DNA of 64,000 nt from Flammulina velutipes (lineage: Eukaryota > Basidiomycota > Agaricomycetes > Agaricales > Physalacriaceae): NCBI GenBank assembly GCA_011800155.1, contig CM022373.1, forward strand, positions 248,001 to 312,000, read 5' to 3'. The notes under the pieces are model-generated. The model saw only the letters and a program-made list of their open reading frames with translations. It had not been told where the DNA came from and ran no database searches. Below are positions 1-11,667 of this stretch, in pieces. The stretch's first letter is position 1; each line of letters starts with the position of its first letter. The position numbers and the translations under genes are program-made.

Positions 1-1829
<1,829 letters not shown>

Positions 1830-2204
1830 CTTGGTCGTTGTATGAAGAAGAAAGCAAGAAAAGAAAGATGAATGAGGCTCGCGGTTATAAGGAAAGTACA
1901 GAAGGACGCGCGTCCCAAGTCGTGAGCTGACAAAACACGCACAAAGCATGACACGTGGCGATCCATACCTTCCCGGAGTTTCGCGACACTTCTTCTAAGC
2001 CGAGTACGACTGTCAGCCACGCTCTCGCTGACACGCGTAGTAAATAAAATACCTCTCAGATGCTTTACTGATATCAACGCCGATCGACCTTCCATTCAAT
2101 TTACGTACGAAAAGCGCATATTTCCCATCCTGCGCCACATCTTCCAGATCACGAACATGAGTCATACTAGAATAGTGATTATTGTAGCGAATAATACGAA
2201 CATT

Positions 2205-3875
2205 CTAAACCGACGGATCCACGAAGCGTTCCCAAAGTGCAGTCCTTGTGCTCTTCCTCACGAATTTGACCTCTTCCAACCTCACCATCTCCAGCTGGGG
2301 ACAATCCTTTGCCCAGACTGATATGATGGATATAATATCCGACCAAGCATGCCCACTGTTCAATCTGTGTTCGATAGCCCTTAATTCCTGAGTAGCTGGA
2401 GAAGCGTAGATGCCCTGCGATATCGGCATGATTTCAGTGCCACTCTCCTCCAAGAGCGAGCCGACTGGAGAACGAAGGCGGGAAAGATTGTACAGCTCAA
2501 ACTGGACCAAACGTGGAAGGCGGCTGAGGGAAATTCTCTGAAATCGTGTGAGTCTATACAGTGAATGACTATGAATGGATGTCAATACTTCGAACGCAGA
2601 AATGTCAATATGGCCATAGTGTTCGACGCGGAGGCATTGCAGCTCTGGGAAAAGGCGAGAGACGGAATCAAGGATCTCTGCGTCCCACGTCGACACCTTT
2701 ATCTCGATCTCCTGTAGTGTTGATCCCAGATTGTAGGAGGCTACTTCCTCCAGACCGCTAACCGCATCTTGAACCGACTGTACATCAGCCACTTTGATCC
2801 TCTTCAGCTGACACCCCGCCTCCAAAACGGAATGAAGGAAACCACAAGAACTAGAAAATGATTCCAGATGTGGGAGAAGCGGCATGGGAAAGTTTTCCGG
2901 CATGAATAATGGTGACAAAAGAGCGGGAATTGCTATGTCTGTGGCCTTGGATCCGGAACTCGAGCTTGGACCATCGTCCTCTCTAGCTGGTTTGGCATCG
3001 ATGGTGAGTTCCCGCAGATTTTGACACTCGTTCTGTAGAAAATCGACAACCTGGAGACCGAACTCGCCTCCAAAGTAGCGATCCACGGGAGCCTCGAGTC
3101 GAAGACTGCACAATTCATCACTAAATGCATACGATATTGACAATCGTTTCGCCAGGAAAGGTCCGAGCCAACGACTGCCAACGGACAGGCGCAGGGACTT
3201 CAGATGTGAAGCGGTACAGAAAAAGAGGTGAGCATGGTGGCCAGAAGTCTGTCGCAAGACAAGGGAGGTAATGGGAAGGGCGCTGAACGCAGCGATCTCC
3301 GCGACCGTAGGATGCGCATGACTATACCACTGGCACTCGAAATCGCAACGTTCGATCTCCAGAGTTCGTAACGAGTCAAGACCGCTTATAATGGAGAGGA
3401 GTCCCATGAGTGAAGAGAACACAACGTTGACGAAAGAAACGGTGTGAAGGAAAGGGAATGACGGTGTGCTGAGCATCTGGAGAATAGGAAGGATCTTGGA
3501 GTCGTGGCCAACTACTCTTGGGTCGCTACTATGCAGCACGGGAGTTCGTTCGTTGGCCCAAGCCTGTGGGAAAGCACTGGCAGGCCATACGTCAAACCCA
3601 GGGAACCTTTCGATAGCGAACTTTGGGACCATATACCGCGGGTCATTTGTAAAGGACACAGTACTCACTGCCCTGTGTACCGAAGCAATGTTAGGCCAAA
3701 AAGAAATGTTATCCTGTGCGTAGTCCGCGAAAGGGTACGTGATGTCTTCGTAAAGAATGTCAATCGCGAGGGAGTAGAAGCTTGAGCAAGCTTGGACCAC
3801 GGAGAAGAGGTCGTTAGAGGGTAGGTGTTGGAAGATAGACCGAAGAACGTCGTATTCCAAGGCGGGGAATGTCAT
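2205..3875 (-). CDS. F-box protein with leucine-rich C-terminal region
   Basis: Single-exon gene of 556 residues. The ATG at 3873-3875 is chosen because the reading frame extends further upstream only to a TTG. Residues 5-45 form an F-box-like helix bundle (LEYDVLRSIFQHLPSNDLFS), the Skp1-binding module of SCF ubiquitin ligases. The rest has leucine-rich segments such as LRTLEIERCDF and LKSLRLSVGS spaced as in degenerate LRRs, which would bind the substrate. Such F-box/LRR genes are highly expanded in Agaricomycetes and individual substrates are unknown. It lies tail-away from CDC48 with about 375 bp between them. The F-box call is from pattern; the substrate role is inference. Confidence 0.8.
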   Translation of the reverse strand: MTFPALEYDVLRSIFQHLPSNDLFSVVQACSSFYSLAIDILYEDITYPFADYAQDNISFWPNIASVHRAVSTVSFTNDPRYMVPKFAIERFPGFDVWPASAFPQAWANERTPVLHSSDPRVVGHDSKILPILQMLSTPSFPFLHTVSFVNVVFSSLMGLLSIISGLDSLRTLEIERCDFECQWYSHAHPTVAEIAAFSALPITSLVLRQTSGHHAHLFFCTASHLKSLRLSVGSRWLGPFLAKRLSISYAFSDELCSLRLEAPVDRYFGGEFGLQVVDFLQNECQNLRELTIDAKPAREDDGPSSSSGSKATDIAIPALLSPLFMPENFPMPLLPHLESFSSSCGFLHSVLEAGCQLKRIKVADVQSVQDAVSGLEEVASYNLGSTLQEIEIKVSTWDAEILDSVSRLFPELQCLRVEHYGHIDISAFEVLTSIHSHSLYRLTRFQRISLSRLPRLVQFELYNLSRLRSPVGSLLEESGTEIMPISQGIYASPATQELRAIEHRLNSGHAWSDIISIISVWAKDCPQLEMVRLEEVKFVRKSTRTALWERFVDPSV

Positions 3876-4193
3876 GTTGAGATGAGCTGAATACAAAGTG
3901 GATGGAACTGCAGAGAGCAAGATTGCAGATAGGCGGAGTGGGGATTCGGAAGCAGTTCAGCTTTGATTGGAGGCGGACTCTGTGCGCTGAGAAGTCAGAC
4001 TCCTAAGGCTGTGAGAGGTCATGGTGGGTGTTTAAGCTAGGCGTAGGTCACGTGAATGGCTTCATTCCAAGATCCAACTTGGCAGTAGTTTACACTGTAC
4101 AGTCCTTCACTCAATATACCGGTACACTAGTACTACTTATATTCACTCAGCCACAGGATAACACCCACCCAACTGTTCCAACTGGCTTGGCTT
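3876..4193. other. Intergenic region between F-box gene and TBCB 3' end
   Basis: It holds the 5' flank of the F-box gene and the 3' flank of the tubulin cofactor B gene. It contains short AT-rich stretches but no coding sequence, repeat or RNA gene that I can support. Confidence 0.5.
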
Positions 4194-5111
4194 TTACATT
4201 TCCTCGTCCTCAACATTGAGATCCTCTTCAGGAAAATCTCCAACCGTCACCTTATCCGGTCTCACAAACGCACCATACTTTGGTCTACATGTGAAGTACC
4301 TTTCGCCTTGTACCCTGCGAACGTACTTGTCAGTAATCATCCCAATGACAATCTCGAAGAAAAACTCACGATCCATCGTTCTTGCCCAAAGGCTCGTCGT
4401 ACTCCACCCCTACCCAAACACCCTCCCCAGTTCCAAACTTCGTGAGTCCGACATAGCGTACGGTCCCACGTTTACTCAAACCAGGATCTGTCGACTCTAT
4501 CTCGCACCGTGACCCAACGGGAATGTTCACGTCAAAAGTCGGCTTGGGCTTCGCCTCGTCTTTGGGCGCGAATCGTCCAACCTTGTTTCGTTGTTTGTAT
4601 GCGAGTACAGTATCTAGAAGCCCGATATGAAGACGATATGACAGACATTCAGAGGAATACATACCTGCCCGCGATGCGTATTCCGATTCGCTGAGCTCGA
4701 ATTTATCGACTTGGGACACGTCCGTCAACTGGCCAGTCAACGATGTTGAGGGATCCAAGTCATCTACCTAGCGTAGTCATATCTGGTCAACTTTCAACGC
4801 GTCAAAGAGGAGGACGTACTTTGAGGAGCTGGAAGCTCCGTACACCGTAGAATCCAAGCGGTTTAGAGTCATCTGAGAGTTCTGCGATGGGGGTTGGGTC
4901 GTCTTTGGAGTTGTAGAGAGTGATTGATTGGTTCCCGGAGGGTATGCCAGTGATCAACTCAAGATTGCCCTAGAAGGATGTAAGAATCGAGGTGACAAGG
5001 TCAAAACGCAGAGCAATTTACTTTTAGCTTTTCGACGGTGGTATGCAGCTCCAATCGCCTCTCGGAGTAGGTATCTGGAGACTTGACAAAGACGCTAACG
5101 ACTCCAGACAT
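4194..5111 (-). CDS. Tubulin-folding cofactor B (CAP-Gly protein, Alp11 type)
   Basis: Chaperone that acts with cofactor E on alpha-tubulin during heterodimer assembly and disassembly in the cytosol. Five exons (5111-5022, 4969-4820, 4767-4665, 4613-4370, 4314-4194) encode 235 residues, the family's usual length. Residues 1-80 form the ubiquitin-like domain ([20 protein letters not shown], then [16 protein letters not shown]). A short linker [18 protein letters not shown] is diagnostic of TBCB. A C-terminal CAP-Gly domain carries [20 protein letters not shown] and the GKNDGS signature, which is split exactly by the last intron. The protein ends in an acidic tail, VEDEEM. The start is the only ATG before the ubiquitin-like fold. 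S. pombe Alp11 and human TBCB are the named homologues. Confidence 0.95.
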
Positions 5112-5245
5112 GTTAGCCTAGAAGAAGATGATGGTGGTCGAATATGAAGGCGAGGCCGGGAGTTGCCAGTGCTGCATTTTTTCGAATAGGTATCAGTATA
5201 CAGCTCTAAAATTACATGACTTCATAGATTTACAACAGATATAGA

Positions 5246-6338
5246 TTACACGAAGCGGGACTCAGAGTACGAAGGTAATTCCTCATCGGGTCCTTCTGAA
5301 GAGCTCAGACGACCGATGATTCCTTCAACCCTCCATTGCCACTCATTACCCGGCAGCCATTTGAAGTGTTCTCCTCCAAAGTTGACCTCAAAGTCACAAG
5401 CACCCTCGACACCTATCGCAGCGAAGACATCGTAGTTATGACGAGGCATGTACAGTCCCGAAAACGCATTAGGAAGTCGGAATCCGTTGTACGTGTAGAA
5501 TAACGTTCCAGTGTTATACTCGTACCCACATCCAATGTGATCGCCTGGACGGATATTCTGGAGGAGATCAGTGTAGTCTTTCCCGCCATCGGGATCTTCG
5601 AAGAATTTGCGGCAATCGTCGAGGTGGAGCGCTGCACTCATCCTGTTCCAACCTGGATGTCTCCATTCTGGGTATGGGCGACATGCAGTGCCTTTCGACA
5701 AACATCAGTGAGGGTATGGATTAGGAGGACGAAGAAGACTGACCGATAGATATGAGCCCCTTGCCCGGCTCCGTGGGCATCTTGCGAATTAGAATCTCGT
5801 AGTATGCACCAGCCTTGCCCGGAATATCGTAGTAGCCAGCCATGATCGGTAGGTCCCCGAGAAGACAGTAGTCCTTGCAGTGCTTGTCCGTCTGCACTCG
5901 CACGATCACAGGCGCCTTCTTGGAGTCCTTCTGGATATTATGTACGGTGCCAGAGAAACGAGATCCTGGAGGGGGGATTTCGAGTCCCCAAGCTTTGCAG
6001 CCATCGCTAGTGATCTGTTCTACCATGTACGAAGGAAGGATGCGCGGTGGCTGGAGGGGTATGTTGCGACAGAATTCTTCGGCGTCGTCGTATTCCTTTT
6101 CTGGGGCTTCGTTGTATTTTCCGTACGTGTGCTATTCCTAGTGTAAGTGAGGGCGAAGCTGCGAAGGGGAAGTACGAACACTTTGCTCTGGGGCGGCTGC
6201 CCAGGCTGGCGGTTCTTGGGCTTGGGCTTGGGCTTGGGCTTGGTATTGTGGCTGCTGCTGATAGCTAGTACTACTACTACTAGGGGGCCCATGGGAGTCT
6301 CCTTTCATGGCCTTGAGTTTGTGAAAGAATCCAGCCAT
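5246..6338 (-). CDS. SPRY-domain protein with C-terminal LPxY motif
   Basis: Three exons (6338-6180, 6131-5744, 5691-5246) encode about 330 residues. The N-terminus is low complexity: a (Gln-Ala)n run encoded by a GGGCTT repeat, then Pro/Ser. A B30.2/SPRY-like core follows, with GYYDIPGKAGAYYEILIRK, then after the second intron GTACRPYPEWRHPGWNRMSA, then YEYNTGTLFYTYNGFRLPNA, which is the classical SPRY core. The C-terminus has ELPSYSES; LPxY is a variant of the PY motif that binds WW domains of Rsp5/Nedd4 ligases. SPRY plus PY recalls yeast Ssh4/Ear1, adaptors that route membrane cargo to the vacuole, but no N-terminal membrane anchor is visible, so that role is inference. The first splice junction is least certain: a TAG upstream of exon 2 forces use of the acceptor ending at 6132. 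Confidence 0.75.
6214..6243. repeat. Hexanucleotide (CTTGGG)n microsatellite in SPRY gene exon 1
   Basis: CTTGGG is repeated about five times in direct orientation inside the first exon of the SPRY gene. On the coding strand it encodes alternating Gln-Ala. Unit length is a multiple of three, so expansion or contraction would keep the reading frame. Confidence 0.9.
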
Positions 6339-6447
6339 TATCGATAGATGTGTATGGAAGTGAGAGTGCGAGTGTAAAGGGCAGTGCCATCATTGTGGCT
6401 CCGGTCCACCGTGCCGGTGCTTTCTTTTTTACGCCGTCGCGTCTTAG

Positions 6448-6972
6448 ATGCTCTTCTGTCCCACCTGTGCCAATCTACTTGTTATATCCTCGTCGACAGG
6501 ATATAACAAATGGGCATGCAATACTTGCCCTTATGAATTCCCTATAACGAAACAGGTGGATAATTTCCTAGAGCTTCGTTAATGGACACTGAACACGCCC
6601 CAATAGATGACCTCTAGGACGAGGCTGAAGAGGAAAGAGATCGACGACGTACTAGGAGGAGACCAAGCTTGGGAACATGCCGATGCGACGCAAGGTAGGT
6701 TTCTGTTCTGTTCCGTAACTGTTTCTACACTAACTCTTTGCAGCATCATGTACAAAATGTAACAATAACAAGGCGTACTTCTACCAGCTTCAAATCCGTT
6801 CAGCAGACGAACCTATGACGACGTGTGAGTCGCCCATCTCATTTTTCATATACTCCTGGTCCTGATCGTTGTTCACAGTTTATCGGTATGGTTCTCCATC
6901 AGCCTGGCCCTCAACTGTCTAACCTAGATTGACAGATGTACCGCTTGCACTCACCAATGGAGGGAGAATTAG
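6448..6972 (+). CDS. RPC11: RNA polymerase III subunit RPC11 (C11/POLR3K), with a 7-nt exon
   Basis: Small pol III subunit required for RNA 3' cleavage, termination and reinitiation. Five exons are inferred: 6448-6555, 6607-6694, 6744-6824, 6879-6885 and 6936-6972, giving 106 residues, the family's usual size. The N-terminal zinc ribbon has MLFCPTCANLL and CNTCPYEFP. The linker has KRKEIDDVLGG. The C-terminal TFIIS-like zinc ribbon has CTKCNNNKAYFYQLQIRS, then the catalytic-loop RSADEPMTTFYRC and the end CTACTHQWREN. The fourth exon is only 7 nt (6879-6885) and supplies part of the invariant F-Y-R; without it the frame is lost. No ORF longer than 60 codons represents this gene, so automatic annotation could easily miss it. 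It diverges from the SPRY gene with 109 bp between start codons. Confidence 0.93.
6479..6509. repeat. Perfect 12-bp inverted repeat (hairpin) in RPC11 exon 1
   Basis: Arms TTGTTATATCCT (6479-6490) and AGGATATAACAA (6498-6509) are perfect reverse complements around a 7-nt loop CGTCGAC. It lies wholly in coding sequence just after the first zinc-binding pair of RPC11, so the mRNA could form a 12-bp stem. Confidence 0.9.
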
Positions 6973-7255
6973 CTCGTTGCATCCCTCCAGTATGCGCTGT
7001 ACCACCGGCCTCCTACTTGTACTGTTTTCGTTCAAATGAACATCATCCTGGCGCCGTGCATTCAACACGATCATGTTCCCATGTCCTGCTCACGTTCCAA
7101 ACCAATACAAGTGACCAACCACCTCAACTCGGGTCGTGGGAGTCAACGCCACACATGGTAACTTGCTGGACCCAGGTTGGCCGTCCCTTGCCCACCTACC
7201 ACCACCACGGGCACTGGCGTCCGTTCACACTACGTGGAACCATCATCTCGAACAC

Positions 7256-8843
7256 ATGTGCACTCGTTTCATCGAGCCAGTTTCAACTTTCGAAAACTCG
7301 AACAGCGTTGATGGATATGTTCGCGACGGCGCGCGGTACGATATATATCATCAGCGATCTTAACATATCTCTTATTCCTTTTGGGATGTAGAGATCCTGC
7401 TTCAGATGCATATTACTCTCTTCACTCTGCGTCCGCCGTGCATTCTCTCCCCGCCGAAATCATGATTCTCATCTTTCACTCTGCCTTTACTATGCCTTTC
7501 CGCGTCGCTCCGGAGACCATAGGCGCTCAAGGGCCGTGGGCATTAGCTCATGTGTGTCAACGCTGGAGAGCCTTAGCTCTTTCGGAGGCCAGCTTATGGT
7601 CGTCTTTCTATTTTAGCAACATCCCCGAACAGCTATGGCGCCCATTCCTTCCTGGGCTCCGTGCAGCCATTGATATGATCCTATCCCACTCCCGGAACGC
7701 ACCTCTTGACTTCATATTCCCTTCTCGTCAGGATGTGTCAGAAGTACTTCTTTATGACCTGCTGAAGCAGTCTTCGCGGTGGAAGTCGGTCAAGATGCTT
7801 GGCATGTCTGATGAGCTCAAGCCGTTAATGAAGGTGGCGAGGGACAGTAGAGTGGCGAACAAGTCAGCCTTCGAGCGCCTGGAGGTGTTGCAGTTCAAGA
7901 TGGAGAATTTCTTGGATTTGGAGATCATGGAAGCTTTTAACACTGCTTTCCGTCTCCGAAGCCTAACGCTAAATGGGTATTGCGGCCAGATCATGAACGA
8001 CTTTGTCGGATCGGTGGACTTCCCATGGTCCCAACTGACGCACCTCAGCATCAGTACCGACTTTTCTATCCTGGCGTATAGACTTCTCGCGAGCTGCGTC
8101 AACCTGCAGACCTTCCGCGAGATCAGCCATATGTTTACTTGGTTTTCCGCCGACGCGCATTATCCTATCATTACACACGACAAACTCAGGTCTCTGCATG
8201 TCACGAACCATCGGCTACTGCTCTCACTGGAGTGCCCAAATATCACGCATATCACCTGTTGTGAGGAGTCGGTATCGGAGGTTGCGACTTTTGTGCGTCG
8301 CTGCTGTGCGTATCCAGGCGCGATCCCTCCTGAGTCGGTTGAGGTGTGGATTCGTCGACCTCACACCGGAGGACATGCCGCTAGGAGTTTTCTGTCGCCA
8401 TTTTCCTGGGCGGTACGAAAGCTCACACTTGATGTGAAGCGTCCATGGGGAATCACAGACCTGCTAGACGTCTGCCTAGCCATGACCTACCCGGAAATCC
8501 TTCCACAGGTGTCTCATCTTGCATTACGCCTTCACTTCCGACAGAGAGTGGAGCAATTGCTTTCGGAGGAGAATGTTACTGGCGTTGGGGCTATGTTACA
8601 GAGTTTCACGGTGCGACAGAGACTGAAAACGGTGACTATCGAGGTGCTGTATTGCGATGAGGACGCGATGCGGACGCCGAAGCCTCCATCGAAAATTATT
8701 CAATGCTTTTTTTCGCGCCTTGCAGAGCGGAAACCAGCGGGATTGAATTTGGAGTTTATGATGGCTCTTGATAGTAAGTAATTATGTGTATTCCAGGCTT
8801 GTGATATTGATAATTTGTTCTAGCGTCTGGTCTTGGAGAATGA
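7256..8843 (+). CDS. F-box-like protein
   Basis: Model of three exons: 7256-7335, 7392-8773, 8824-8843 (493 residues). The long frame from 7381 has only TTG as an upstream start, so an upstream exon is needed. A GTACGA...TAG intron (7336-7391) joins in frame to a frame whose first ATG is at 7256. Residues about 45-90 contain VHSLPAEIMILIFHSAF and WALAHVCQRWRALALSEASL, the F-box-like pattern (LPxEI..IF....L..V...W) common in mushroom fungi. The remainder is a divergent leucine-rich substrate-binding region. The 3' end is ambiguous: reading through stops at 8781, while the consensus GTAAGT at 8774 and TAG at 8823 give the end chosen here. Substrate unknown. Confidence 0.65.
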
Positions 8844-9259
8844 GCTGGAATACTGCTGGAGTAGCGTCCGTGTTATAATCAACAACGTAACCGGTGTGAG
8901 CCGGAGTCGGTGATATGGGAGAAGACAGGTAGCACAACCGAGGCCGCCTCCCTCGTGTTTGCATGTGCGCTTTGCGGAGTCCTGTCGTTGTCAATAAACT
9001 TGCCTCGCCAGTATTAAATGTGAGATTGTGAAAGATAGGTGATCATGGGAGTAATACAGAAATCTCATGTTCGCTTCTACCATCGCATCGCTTCTGGCTG
9101 TTGTCCAGAGCACGCTAAACAATGTGGACGCTGTCGGACGAAGGGTAAGGAAATATGACGCATAGCCGGAGCACGTGGCCCAGGTCTCACTCTGTGCTCT
9201 ACTGACGCGGTTCCAGGGATCTCTTTCTCGCTGACCACCACCTCATTTTTGGCTGCTCA
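8844..9259. other. Intergenic: F-box 3' flank and DGAT2 promoter
   Basis: No coding sequence can be supported. It would hold the terminator of the upstream gene and the DGAT2 promoter; no clear TATA box near the DGAT2 start was recognised. Confidence 0.4.
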
Positions 9260-11144
9260 ATGTCGACGATGACAACGACAGAACATCCCGCAAAGCTGTC
9301 GTCGGCATCCCGCACGCTGTCGGCGGCGTCGTTGCGCAAACTCTCGGAATTGGCAACGACACCACTCAAACCCGTCATACAGTCTCTGGAAGCTCATTTC
9401 GAGTACGTCGTCTCCGACAGCGACCAGGAAAATGTCTTGACGATTCTCTGGGTAGATTTGTGCCGTCAAGGGTACCAAAGGCTAGAAGACTGCAGACATT
9501 GGCGGTGGCGACATGGTCCATCCTAATTTGGGGATCAGTAACTTTATGGATCTTTCTTTGGTGCGTATAGGCGTATAGATGCCTCGCTATCACTTGATCT
9601 GACAGCTATCAGCTCAATCCCTGCTATATGGCCTCTGCTATTCGCGTACCAATTCTGGGTCCTGTATATCGACAAGGCGTCCATTCACGGTGGCCGCGCT
9701 AGCAAATGGTTCAGAAGTTGTGCATGGTGGAGGTACTATGCAGACTATTATCCAGCCTCGTGCGTCTTCTGCATTCTTTTCCGCAATACCCTCGCATTGA
9801 TTCTGTCATTATTGCCTCTAGGCTCCAGAAGGTCGTGTCTGCTGCCCTTCCGTCCGACGCCGTAAACTTACCATTCGACAGGAAGCGGAACTCCCCCCGG
9901 ATCGCAACTACGTCTTCGGATATCATCCTCATGGTATGTCCTTTCCGTTCTATTGAAGAACTAGTTCTTATGCATAAGTAGGAATCATCGGCATGTATGT
10001 CAGTCCCCTTTCCCCTCGAGAACACCCATTGACACCTTGGCCAGGGGTGCGTTTGCCACATTTGCTACCGAAGGTTGGTGATACATCTGTGTGGGAGGTC
10101 AATGCGCTGACTGATGACGATAGCCACCGGGTTCTCAAAGGCATTCCCTGGCATAACGCCTCACCTGCTAACCCTCGCGAGCAACTTCAAACTCGCGTTC
10201 TATCGCGACATAGCTCTGTATCTCGGAATCGCCAGCGTCAGCAAGAGATCTTGCAGCAACATTTTGCGTAGTGGACCTGGTCAATCTATCACAATCGTCG
10301 TTGGTGGCGCCGCTGAGAGTTTAAGCGCTCACCCGGGCACTGCGGACCTAACCCTTCGGAAAAGGTCAGTGTCTTCTTCTCCCATGTATAGATCCGCTCA
10401 TCATGCTACGAACCGTCTAGGCTGGGGTTCATAAAACTTGCCATTCAGCACGGGTACGCCCCTTGACATGCATCTAATCCTGTCTCTCATTTGAATGCAC
10501 AGAGCCGACCTCGTACCTGTCTTCTCATTCGGCGAGAACGACGTGCGTGCCTCATACGTTGATTACCTTCCTCAACTGAGCCTCGTCCACCATAGATTTT
10601 CGAACAGATGCCCAACGAGCGAGGCACGGCGGTGTACTACTTCCAAAAGCGGTTCCAGTCGATCTTCGGGTTCACCCTTCCTCTCTTCCACGGCAGAGGG
10701 ATGTTGAATTGTGAGTGTCTTCTCCTGCTTGATCTCTGCCGTTATCTTCGTTCGTTCGTTATTGAATATTGAACGGGCGCCGTGATGGGGTGGACCTTTC
10801 GTTAACTAGTGCATGTGAGACTGACATGATATACAGACAACTTGGGTCTTCTCCCTTATAGACGGCGCATTGTCGCTGTTGGTGAGTCAGCCTATCTCTG
10901 CGATTGAATAGACGGTGACAATCTGCATGTAGTTGGAAGGCCCATCAGTGTAACAAAGTACGAAAAACCAGATGTGGAGGAAATCCGTAGGATCCAGAAT
11001 TTGTACATGGCTGAATTGACCAGGTACGAGTTTTTATCTTTGGCTTGCGGGATTGGTATGAAAATTTTCATCTATAGGATCTGGGATACGTACAAGGATG
11101 ATTTCGCTAAAGCCCGCAAGAGGGAATTGCAGTTTATTGATTGA
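9260..11144 (+). CDS. DGA1: Diacylglycerol O-acyltransferase type 2 (DGAT2), 14 exons with two microexons
   Basis: Transfers an acyl group from acyl-CoA to diacylglycerol, the last step of triacylglycerol synthesis at ER and lipid droplets. Fourteen exons sum to 1131 nt (376 residues): 9260-9402, 9456-9560, 9613-9759, 9822-9831, 9882-9933, 9982-9994, 10045-10073, 10124-10364, 10421-10453, 10503-10542, 10596-10710, 10837-10881, 10933-11023, 11078-11144. Two hydrophobic segments lie near residues 60-95 (LAVATWSILIWGSVTLWIFL and IPAIWPLLFAYQFWVLYI). The catalytic block is DRNYVFGYHPHG, with the HPHG split by an intron, followed by FPGITPHLLTLASNFKLAFY, IVVGGAAESL, LGFIKLAIQHGADLVPVFSF and PLFHGRG. 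The C-terminal half has GRPISVTKYEKP. Exons of 10 nt and 13 nt are required to keep frame and family residues. Confidence 0.95.
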
Positions 11145-11667
11145 ATTGCTATCATTCCGTCCTACTTACTAGGTACTTTACTTAAAAGCCTGTTGTTTTT
11201 ATAGATTTCGTTTCTTATTGCTCAATTCAAGAATAGCTTGACCTCTTGTACGACATCGCTTTCGCTTCTTACTCTCTTTTCTTAGTGCGCCACGCTCTTT
11301 CAGTCATAAATAAATTGTTCATTGACACCTGGTCTATCCGAATAAATACCGTCCAAGCAACTATAATTATATAGGGTATCCGCTAGTTGTAATGGGACCA
11401 AATAAAACAACGAATGATATTAGACAACGAGTGATATCAGACAAGGAATGACACAGTAGCAAGCAGAGAAGGATATAATAAGATAAATGCGCAAAGCTCT
11501 ACAGATAAGTAATGAAGATGAGGATGATGATGGCACGGCCGATTCGATGACGATAGCGATAAATACAGATACTCAACTGGAAGGACGATGAGTTAACGTG
11601 CGGTGGAAGAATGGTAAAGAAACGTACGTTATACAACGGATGTTCCCAGCCAGCGACAGTTCGAGTT
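11145..11667. other. Convergent 3' flanks of DGAT2 and the megaenzyme gene
   Basis: AT-rich sequence between two converging genes. No coding, RNA or repeat feature recognised. Confidence 0.4.
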
